From Alphaproteobacteria bacterium (GTDB taxonomy: Bacteria > Pseudomonadota > Alphaproteobacteria > SHVZ01): a DNA stretch of 55,807 nucleotides. The stretch lies in NCBI GenBank assembly GCA_016869375.1, contig VGEH01000009.1, positions 1 through 55,807 on the forward strand. The letters run 5' to 3'. A program made the position numbers and the translations under genes. The notes under the pieces were generated by a model. It was not told the DNA's origin. It worked only from the letters and a program-made list of their open reading frames with translations, and ran no database searches. The first letter of the stretch is position 1. Each line of letters opens with the position of its first letter. Positions 49,916-55,807 of this stretch are shown here, in pieces.

Positions 49916-50365
49916 ATGGCGGCACGCTACGTGATGGACCGGGCCGAGGTGGCGAAGCTTCTCGGCGACTGCAAGGTGCTGGGTTGTATCGACGCGCTCG
50001 ATGCGAGCGCCGACCGCGTCCTGTTCGCGGCGAACGGGAAGGCCGAGGCGGAGGAGATGGTCGAGGCAGGCGGGCCGGTCGCGCTCTGGTCGCGCGACGA
50101 CAAGGGCTTCGTCGCCGTCGCGGACATGACGCCCATCGAGGACGGCGCCACCGTCGAGGCCTTCGCCAAGTCCGGCAAGCCCTTCGGCTTCCCGATCGAG
50201 CCGACAGCGCGGTTCGCTTCGGTGTCGCTGGCCAAGGCGTTCCCGGAGGCCGACGAGACCAAGTGGAAGAAGCTGATGCGCCTCGGCGGCTGCCGTCGCG
50301 ACCGCATCACGCGGGCCGAAACCGACATCGAGGCGCTGCTTGCGAAATTCAAGCCGGCGCCGTAG
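49916..50365 (+). CDS. Conserved-looking soluble protein, unknown function
   Basis: The 149-residue product starts MAARYVMDRAEVAKLLGDC. It has no signal peptide or membrane helix and looks like a mixed alpha/beta fold, with a possible helix-turn at the C-terminus (RLGGCRRDRITRAETDIEALL). I do not recognise the family. It lies 59 bases before the FAD oxidase on the same strand and diverges from the dehydratase gene; codon use matches its neighbours, so it is probably real. Confidence 0.65.
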   Translation: MAARYVMDRAEVAKLLGDCKVLGCIDALDASADRVLFAANGKAEAEEMVEAGGPVALWSRDDKGFVAVADMTPIEDGATVEAFAKSGKPFGFPIEPTARFASVSLAKAFPEADETKWKKLMRLGGCRRDRITRAETDIEALLAKFKPAP

Positions 50366-50424
50366 CCGCCTTGCCGGGCAAGTGCCCGGCGACTACCTTA
50401 ATTGAAAGCACTTTCGGAGCTGCC

Positions 50425-51810
50425 ATGACCGCTCAACCCGCCCAGCGTTCGGGCGCGATCGATATCCTGAAGCAGATGCTCGGCGACCGCCTGTCGACGG
50501 CGACGGCGGTCCGCGAGCAGCATGGCAAGGACGAGAGCTATCACGCGGCCTACGCGCCCGAAGCCGTCGCCTTCGCGCAGTCGACCGAGGAAGTCTCGGA
50601 AATCGTCAAGGTCTGCGCGCGCTTCAAGACGCCGGTCATCCCGTTCGGCACAGGCACCTCTCTCGAAGGCGGTGTCGCCGCGCTGCATGGCGGCATCTGT
50701 ATCGACGTCAGCCAGATGAACAAGGTGCTGCAGGTCAATGTCGAGGATCTCGACGTCACCGTGCAGGCCGGCGTCACGCGCAAACAGCTGAACGAGTACA
50801 TCCGCGACACCGGCCTCTTCTTCCCGATCGATCCCGGCGCCGATGCCTCGCTCGGCGGCATGGCGGCGACGCGCGCCTCGGGCACCAATGCCGTCCGCTA
50901 CGGCACGATGCGCGAGAACGTGCTGTCGCTGACCGTGGTAGCGGCCGACGGGCGCATCATCCGGACGGCGCGCCGCTCGCGGAAATCGGCGGCGGGATAC
51001 GACCTCACCCGCCTCTTCGTGGGCTCCGAAGGCACGCTCGGCGTTATCACCGAGGTGACGCTGCGGCTCTATGGCGTGCCGGAAGCGATGTCGGCGGCGG
51101 TCTGCGCCTATCCGTCGATCGGCGATGCGGTGAACACCGTGATCCAGACGATCCAGGCCGGCGTGCCGGTGGCGCGCATCGAGCTGCTCGACGAGGTTCA
51201 GATGGGCGCCTGCGTCACGCATTCGAAGCTCGACTACCAGGTCGCGCCGACGCTGTTCTTCGAGTTCCATGGCAGCAATGCCGGTGTGAAGGAGCAGGCG
51301 GAGACGGTGCAGGCAATCTCCGCCGAGCATGGCGGAACCGACTTCAAGTGGGCGACGCGCCAGGAAGACCGCAGTAAGCTCTGGGAAGCGCGGCACCGAG
51401 CCTACTATTCGGCGCTCGCGCTACGCCCCGGCGCCAAGGGCTGGCCGACGGACGTCTGTGTGCCGATCTCCAAGCTCGCCGAGTGCATCCTCGAGACCAA
51501 GAAGGACATCGAAGAGTCGGGGCTGCTGGCGCCGATGGTCGGTCATGTCGGCGACGGCAACTTCCACCTCGTCTATGTCATCAATCCGGACGATCCGGAG
51601 GAGCTCAAGCGCGCTTCGGCGCATAACGACCGTATGATCGCGCGTGCGCTCGCCATGGGCGGCACCTGCACCGGCGAGCACGGCGTCGGCTACGGCAAGA
51701 TGGCCTTCCTGCACGCCGAGCATGGCGAGGCGGTCAGCCTGATGCGCTCGATCAAGATGGCGCTCGATCCAGACAACATCATGAACCCGGGCAAGGTCGT
51801 CTCGGTGTGA
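50425..51810 (+). CDS. FAD-linked oxidase, GlcD / D-lactate dehydrogenase-like
   Basis: The 461-residue flavoprotein has an N-terminal FAD-binding-4 domain (about 50-230; PVIPFGTGTSLEGG holds the diphosphate and DPGADASLGGMAATRASGTNAVRYG is the isoalloxazine loop) and a C-terminal FAD-oxidase domain ending GGTCTGEHGVGYGKM with the HVGDGNFH histidine motif. It oxidises a 2-hydroxy acid such as D-lactate or glycolate. A GGAG site lies five bases before ATG 50425. It overlaps the following small-protein gene by four bases. Confidence 0.9.
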   Translation: MTAQPAQRSGAIDILKQMLGDRLSTATAVREQHGKDESYHAAYAPEAVAFAQSTEEVSEIVKVCARFKTPVIPFGTGTSLEGGVAALHGGICIDVSQMNKVLQVNVEDLDVTVQAGVTRKQLNEYIRDTGLFFPIDPGADASLGGMAATRASGTNAVRYGTMRENVLSLTVVAADGRIIRTARRSRKSAAGYDLTRLFVGSEGTLGVITEVTLRLYGVPEAMSAAVCAYPSIGDAVNTVIQTIQAGVPVARIELLDEVQMGACVTHSKLDYQVAPTLFFEFHGSNAGVKEQAETVQAISAEHGGTDFKWATRQEDRSKLWEARHRAYYSALALRPGAKGWPTDVCVPISKLAECILETKKDIEESGLLAPMVGHVGDGNFHLVYVINPDDPEELKRASAHNDRMIARALAMGGTCTGEHGVGYGKMAFLHAEHGEAVSLMRSIKMALDPDNIMNPGKVVSV

Positions 51811-52139
51811 AGACTCTCGGAGCCTTCCTCGCGGTATTCCTGCTCTGGACTCTTGAAGCCCAGGCTCAGCCGGCGTCTGCAGAGCCTGCGATGAGCCAGG
51901 CAGAGCTTCAGGGTTTGAGCTGCCTCGGCTTCGGCACCCTCTCAGCGACGACGACGACCGTCCTCGTGATTCTTTCGCCGCTGGAAGCGCTGACGATTCC
52001 GGTGATCGCTGCAGGATTCGCCGCCGGTTGCGGCGTCGCGGCGGTCGCTGCGCCGGGTGTCGCCTGGCTCGGACGTCGGATCCGAGCCTGGCTGGCGGAA
52101 CCATCGGTGACGGTTCAGGCGACGCGCGGCTCGCCATGA
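51807..52139 (+). CDS. Small exported or membrane protein, unknown function
   Basis: The 110-residue product has a signal peptide (MKTLGAFLAVFLLWTLEAQA) and one or two hydrophobic helices (about 45-85) with a Thr run (TTTT) and Gly/Ala-rich packing, then a basic end. The GTG start overlaps the stop of the oxidase gene and its own stop overlaps the next start, so it is the middle of a coupled trio. I do not recognise it. Confidence 0.6.
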   Translation: MKTLGAFLAVFLLWTLEAQAQPASAEPAMSQAELQGLSCLGFGTLSATTTTVLVILSPLEALTIPVIAAGFAAGCGVAAVAAPGVAWLGRRIRAWLAEPSVTVQATRGSP

Positions 52140-52498
52140 CGGCGAACGTCGCCGATACCGCAGTGATCGAGGGCTATCATGCCCATATCTATTATGACGC
52201 AGGCACCAGGCCGGTGGCGGAGCGGCTTCGCGAGGCGATGGGCGCCGGTTTCGAAGTCCAGCTTGGTCGCTGGCACGACAATCCGATCGGGCCGCATCCG
52301 ATCTCGATGTATCAGGTGGCGTTTCCGGTAGCAGAGTTCCCGCGTCTCGTTCCCTGGCTGATGCTGAACCGCGCGGGCCTCACCGTGCTCGTACACCCGC
52401 TGACCGGCGATGACTACGAGGACCACGCGACGCATCCGCTCTGGCTCGGGCCGCCGCTGCCGCTGAAGCTTGAAATCCTGAAGCGTCGATCGGACTGA
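52136..52498 (+). CDS. DOPA 4,5-dioxygenase family protein
   Basis: The 120-residue protein matches the short DOPA 4,5-dioxygenase family: EGYHAHIYYD at residues 12-21, GRWHDNPIGPHP in the middle, and VLVHPLTGDDYEDHATHPLWLG near the end. The recurring His residues would bind the metal. The family opens catechol rings in fungi and plants' pigment pathways, but bacterial members are mostly uncharacterised. It is translationally coupled to the small protein upstream. Confidence 0.85.
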   Translation: MTANVADTAVIEGYHAHIYYDAGTRPVAERLREAMGAGFEVQLGRWHDNPIGPHPISMYQVAFPVAEFPRLVPWLMLNRAGLTVLVHPLTGDDYEDHATHPLWLGPPLPLKLEILKRRSD

Positions 52499-52501
52499 AG
52501 C

Positions 52502-53197
52502 TCAGCTTTTCGGCCGGTACTCCGGCGGGATGAAAAATAGGAAGTTCTGGCGCCACGAGCTCTTGTGGCACTCGACGCAGTATTCGACCTTTTCGCCGTC
52601 GCGCCCTCGGCTCTCGCCGACGATGACGCCTGCCTCGTTGATCAGCGTGAACTTCCAGTCGCCGACGCGCGGATCGTAGCCGGGCTGCATCTTCTCGATG
52701 ACGAACTGTGCCGCCGGTACGATGTCGCCTGACTGGCGTGCGATGAAGGCCCGTTTGAGCACGACAGCACCAATAGGCAGGGGCGGTCCGTCTTCGAACT
52801 GCAGATAGGCGTCGGCGCGCGCATTGCCGGTCACTTCCAGGTAACGGCCGTGCTCGGAGCGATAGAAGACCGTGCTGAAGCGCTTCCAGTTGGCCGAGCC
52901 GAGGAGGCGCGTGTCGCCGCTCCTGGCTGCGGCGGCGAGCAGTGTCGGCCGCGCGCAGGCGCCGGCGGCGTCCGCCTCGGCATCGGTCAGCTCCGGTGTC
53001 GGCAGCACGCTCGCGCGCGGCGGCACATCGGCGGGCCGCTGGGCGGCCGGTGTCCTCTCATAGGCGGTGGCGATGCGCGGAACCGCGCAGGCCGCGCCCG
53101 CTGCAACCGTCGCCGGCTGCGGCTGGCAGCCGACGGCGAGAATTGCGATCGCCGGGATCAAGCCGTGGCGAAGGCGAATCGTCGGAAGAAAGCGCAT
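52502..53197 (-). CDS. Cytochrome P460-like haem lipoprotein
   Basis: The 231-residue protein has a signal with a lipobox-like AVGC (about residue 24), then a Pro/Ala-rich stretch and a beta-rich domain typical of cytochrome P460 (KRFSTVFYRSEHGRYLEV at its start). The single c-type haem motif CVECH lies near the C-terminus, as expected for P460 (where the haem is also cross-linked to a Lys). Characterised P460s oxidise hydroxylamine; the present function is not known. ATG 53197 is preferred over 53203. Confidence 0.75.
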   Translation of the reverse strand: MRFLPTIRLRHGLIPAIAILAVGCQPQPATVAAGAACAVPRIATAYERTPAAQRPADVPPRASVLPTPELTDAEADAAGACARPTLLAAAARSGDTRLLGSANWKRFSTVFYRSEHGRYLEVTGNARADAYLQFEDGPPLPIGAVVLKRAFIARQSGDIVPAAQFVIEKMQPGYDPRVGDWKFTLINEAGVIVGESRGRDGEKVEYCVECHKSSWRQNFLFFIPPEYRPKS

Positions 53198-53232
53198 CGC
53201 CAATCCTAGCAGATCGGACGCCGAGGAATGAT

Positions 53233-53772
53233 ATGGTGGGGATCATGCGAGCCGAGGCGGCAGACAGGAGCAGGGTTGAAGGGGAGGTCGGGGCGGAGGC
53301 TCTCCGTTCGACGCTCGGTCGCTTCGCCACCGGTGTCACCGTCGTCACCTGCCGGCTCGCCGATGGCGGGCTGGTCGGCCTGACCGCGAACTCCTTCAAT
53401 TCGGTCTCGCTCGACCCGCCGCTGATCCTGTGGAGCCTGTCGAAGCGGGCACGGAGCCTGGAGGCGTTCCGCTCGGCCACGCATTTCGGCGTAAACGTGC
53501 TCGCCTGGGACCAGGTCGAGATCGCGCGGCGCTTCTCGCAACCGATCGCCAACCGCTTCGCCGGCACCGCCTTCCACGAGGGCGAGGGCGGCGTGCCGCT
53601 GCTCGATGGCTGCGTCGCCCGCTTCGTCTGCGTCACGCATCATCAGTACGAGGGCGGCGACCACCTGATCTTCGTCGGCCGCGTGCATACCTGCTCGGCC
53701 GAGGACAAGCCGGCACTGGTCTACTACGGCGGCCGCTACGCCATGACCTGCGAGCACCCTAGCGACCGGTGA
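53233..53772 (+). CDS. Flavin reductase family protein
   Basis: The 179-residue protein has the flavin-reductase-like FMN-binding split barrel: LRSTLGRFATGVTVVT at the start, GLTANSFNSVSLDPPLILWSL for the FMN site, and THFGVNVLAWDQVEIARRF. It supplies reduced flavin to a monooxygenase or acts as an oxidoreductase itself. No partner monooxygenase gene is adjacent. A GAGG site six bases before ATG 53233 decides the start. It overlaps the convergent enoyl-CoA hydratase gene by 14 bases. Confidence 0.88.
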   Translation: MVGIMRAEAADRSRVEGEVGAEALRSTLGRFATGVTVVTCRLADGGLVGLTANSFNSVSLDPPLILWSLSKRARSLEAFRSATHFGVNVLAWDQVEIARRFSQPIANRFAGTAFHEGEGGVPLLDGCVARFVCVTHHQYEGGDHLIFVGRVHTCSAEDKPALVYYGGRYAMTCEHPSDR

Positions 53773-54544
53773 ATTTCGCCGGCCGCTTCTCGCGGAAGGC
53801 GGCGACACCCTCCTTGAAATCCTCGGTGCGACTGAGCTCGCCCTGAAGGTCGCGCTCGAGGTCGAGCTGCTGGTCCAGCGTATTGGTCTCGGCGGACTGC
53901 AGCGCCTCCTTGATCAGTCCGAGGGCTTTGGTCGGTTGGGTCGCGAGATGACGGGCGAGCTTCGTCGCTTCGTCCATCAGCTTGTCGTCGTCGACCGCCT
54001 TCCAGATCAGGCCCCAGCTTTCGGCCTGCTCGGCCGGGAGCTTGTCACCGAGCAATGCCAGCGCCGCGGCGCGCGCGCGGCCGACATGGCGCGGCAGGAA
54101 CCAGGTGCTGCCGGCATCCGGGACCAGGCCGATCTTGCAGAAGGCCTGGATGAACGAGGCGGACTTCGCCGCGATGACGAAGTCGCAGGCGAGCGCAATG
54201 CTGGCGCCGGCGCCGGCGGCAATGCCGTTGACCGCGGCGATCATCGGTTTCGGCAGATCACGCATCGCCCGGATCAGCGGGTTCCAGGTCGTGTCGAGAA
54301 TCTCCGCGAGGTCGAGCGGGCCACCCGTGCTCACGCCGGCGGGCCCGACGATGTCGGCGCCGGAGCAGAAGCCGCGTCCGGCGCCGGTCAGGATCAGGCA
54401 GCGGACGTCGGAATCGCCGGCGGCGCGGTCGAGCGCGTGGCGCAGATCCGAATGGAGCTGGCGGTTGACCGAATTGAGGCTTTCCGGCCGGTTGAGCGTC
54501 AGTGTCGCGACACCAGCCTCGGCGGCATAGAGCACGGTTGTCAT
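53759..54544 (-). CDS. Enoyl-CoA hydratase/isomerase family protein
   Basis: The 261-residue crotonase-fold protein has LTLNRPESLNSVNRQL, the first oxyanion-hole region GAGRGFCSGADI, and the second IAAGAGASIALACDFVIA. In the catalytic helix position it has Asp (VPDAGSTWFLPRHVG) like PaaG-type 2-(1,2-epoxy-phenylacetyl)-CoA isomerases rather than the Glu pair of hydratases. A PaaG-like isomerase is more likely than a plain hydratase, but no paa genes are nearby. Confidence 0.87.
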   Translation of the reverse strand: MTTVLYAAEAGVATLTLNRPESLNSVNRQLHSDLRHALDRAAGDSDVRCLILTGAGRGFCSGADIVGPAGVSTGGPLDLAEILDTTWNPLIRAMRDLPKPMIAAVNGIAAGAGASIALACDFVIAAKSASFIQAFCKIGLVPDAGSTWFLPRHVGRARAAALALLGDKLPAEQAESWGLIWKAVDDDKLMDEATKLARHLATQPTKALGLIKEALQSAETNTLDQQLDLERDLQGELSRTEDFKEGVAAFREKRPAKFTGR

Positions 54545-55080
54545 TCAGGATCCTTTCCCGGCGATGACGATGATCTCTACGCTGTCGGCTCGGAACGGCG
54601 AGCGGCCCCAGTCTCCATACCACGTCGAGCGATCGAATCCGCTTTCCTGAAGGAAGCCCGGGACCTCGTCCTGCGTCATGAAGCGAAGCGTGCTGGCGGT
54701 CGTCGCCGTGTCGTCGGCATCGAAACGGAAATGCGTCTCGAAGGTGACCAGCGGTCCTTCGACCGCTCGGATGTCATAGTGAACCTCGACGAGCCCGACA
54801 TTCGGCACATCGACAAGCTCTTGCGTGCGTTCCGGAGTCCAGGTCTTCCACTCCTCGCCTGCGCGATGTCGAGCATCGCCGGTGCCGGATCGACGCCGTG
54901 CACCCGATGTCCGCGCGCCGCGAAGGCGCAGGCAAGACGGCCTGTGCCGCAACCCAGGTCGAGGATCGCGCAAGGACGCTCGCCGGCGAGCGCCAAGTGA
55001 AAATCCTGCTCGCGACCGGGCGGGTTCAGCGGATCGTAGACGGCTGCCAGCCGCGGGTCGGTATAGCTGGCGCAGGGCAT
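54545..55080 (-). pseudogene. Class I SAM methyltransferase, internal deletion and frameshift
   Basis: The N-terminal part (from ATG 55080) reads MPCASYTDPRLAAVYDPLNP, then the SAM motif ILDLGCGTGRLACAFA and GVDPAPAMLDIAQAR. Near 54850-54862 the good sequence jumps to another frame, which continues EEWKTWTPERTQELVD and TFETHFRFDADD down to the stop at 54545. In the family, about 50-60 residues lie between these parts (motifs II and III and the start of the cap region), so this copy has lost a middle piece and changed frame. No product would be functional. An assembly or sequencing gap is the alternative. Confidence 0.75.
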
Positions 55081-55081
55081 C

Positions 55082-55282
55082 CTAGGGCCGGCCGGGGCAG
55101 CTCCAGACTCGCGGCGCCGCCGTGCTCCCGTCAGGGCAGGTGTTGCTGCAGTTGCCGGAAGCCTGGCAGGCGGCGCGCGCGACGTTCTCGATCGTCTTGA
55201 AGGCGACGTCGCCCGCGGACGAACATGCGGAGAGCGCGAGGACGAGCGCGAAGGGAAGGAGCCGTCTCACTGCTTCCGCCAT
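55082..55282 (-). CDS. Small Cys-rich lipoprotein
   Basis: The 66-residue product has a lipoprotein signal (RRLLPFALVLALSAC, lipid on Cys 20). The mature part of about 46 residues contains further Cys residues (ACQASGNCSNTCPDG and SCPGRP), compatible with disulfide-bonded periplasmic packing. It overlaps the 3' end of the permease gene by 16 bases. I do not recognise it. Confidence 0.55.
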   Translation of the reverse strand: MAEAVRRLLPFALVLALSACSSAGDVAFKTIENVARAACQASGNCSNTCPDGSTAAPRVWSCPGRP

Positions 55283-55807
55283 GCCTGGGTGCGCGAGAGT
55301 AGCCGCGAAAGCCCGAGCTGTGCCAGCTTGACGGCGGCGGAGGTGAAGACGATCACGGTCGCCATCCCGGCGGCGCCGGCGGTGAATCCCGACTCGTCCA
55401 TGTTGACGATGGCGAGCGAGGCGAGCTTGGTCTCGCTCGAATAGAGGAAGATCACCGCCGAGACCGTCGTCATCGCGTTGACGAAGAAGTAGATCGCGAC
55501 ATCGAGGATCGCCGGCAGGCAGATCGGAACGGTGACGCGGAAGAAGGTGCGCCAGACCGGCACCTTGAGCGAGGCGGAGACCGCCTCGAACTCGGCATCG
55601 AGCTGCTTGAGGGCGGTGACCGCGGTCAGGTGGCTCACCGTGTAGAAGTGCGCGACCGTGTTGATGACGAGGATCGCCATGGTGCCGTAGAGGAAGCCGA
55701 GCGGGTTTCCCTTCATGTTGAAGAAGAAGATGTAGCTCAGACCCAGCACGAGGCCGGGCACGGCGAGCGGGATCATCGCCAGGAGGTGAACGAAGTTGCG
55801 TCCGGCA
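55267..55807 (-). CDS. ABC transporter permease, probably 2-aminoethylphosphonate type (partial)
   Basis: The gene runs off the right edge; about 179 C-terminal residues are seen. They show membrane helices (GLVLGLSYIFFFN, GTMAILVINTVAHFY, DVAIYFFVNAMTTVSAVIFLY) and the EAA-type loop LDAEFEAVSASLKVPVWRTFFRVTVPI, which docks on the ATPase. The HFYTVSHLTAVTALKQLD segment resembles permeases annotated for 2-aminoethylphosphonate and related iron/putrescine importers; this substrate call is from general recollection of the family and needs the missing partner genes to confirm. Confidence 0.75.
   Translation of the reverse strand, partial: AGRNFVHLLAMIPLAVPGLVLGLSYIFFFNMKGNPLGFLYGTMAILVINTVAHFYTVSHLTAVTALKQLDAEFEAVSASLKVPVWRTFFRVTVPICLPAILDVAIYFFVNAMTTVSAVIFLYSSETKLASLAIVNMDESGFTAGAAGMATVIVFTSAAVKLAQLGLSRLLSRTQAWRKQ

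Overview
The window is a high-GC chromosome segment of an alphaproteobacterium. The main evidence is a complete division and cell-wall (dcw) cluster in the order mraZ-rsmH-ftsL-ftsI-murE-murF-mraY-murD-ftsW-murG-murC-murB-ddl-ftsQ-ftsA-ftsZ, followed by lpxC, bamD, recN and ligA. MurE carries the DNPR motif of meso-diaminopimelate ligases, LpxC and BamD imply a Gram-negative outer membrane, and FtsZ has a long Pro/Ala linker ending in an IPAFLRRQ-type tail. The gene content suggests a metabolically versatile soil or water organism. I cannot fix the genus from the sequence alone; a Rhodospirillales- or Reyranella-like bacterium is only a guess.

Layout. 1-2.8 kb: a secreted Kelch protein diverges from a stand-alone AAA/ORC-like ATPase whose composition differs from its surroundings. 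2.9-10.5 kb: mostly forward catabolic genes (class III aminotransferase, M81 peptidase, AtzG-like/amidase pair, fatty acid desaturase, MetX-like hydrolase), with a reverse phytanoyl-CoA-dioxygenase-like gene. 10.5-15.1 kb, reverse: a secreted glycosidase-like protein, a TPR protein cut into two ORFs by one in-frame TGA, and an SBF-family transporter. 15.2-21.1 kb, forward: hotdog thioesterase, GGDEF diguanylate cyclase, UvrD/PcrA helicase, then an XRE regulator overlapping a SulP transporter.

21.1-45.5 kb, reverse: ligA, recN, bamD, lpxC and the whole dcw cluster. Most genes overlap by 1-14 bp or are a few bases apart, which suggests one long transcription unit. A clear intrinsic terminator follows ftsZ. 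The mraZ upstream region holds five TGGG boxes on an exact 10-bp period (a likely MraZ operator), a good sigma70-type promoter, and then the RNase P RNA gene rnpB (about 45.76-46.16 kb) with its own candidate promoter.

46.2-55.8 kb: Crp/Fnr regulator, DjlA-like J-domain protein, TRAP-type binding protein, PLP-dependent dehydratase, an unknown 149-aa protein, a GlcD-like oxidase in a tightly overlapping trio with a small membrane protein and a DOPA-dioxygenase-like protein, a cytochrome-P460-like lipoprotein, flavin reductase, enoyl-CoA hydratase, a decayed methyltransferase, a small lipoprotein, and the truncated end of an ABC permease of the aminoethylphosphonate type.

No CRISPR array, IS element, prophage or tRNA was seen. 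The least ordinary items are the MraZ box array, the TGA-split TPR gene, the atypical ATPase gene and the deleted methyltransferase.
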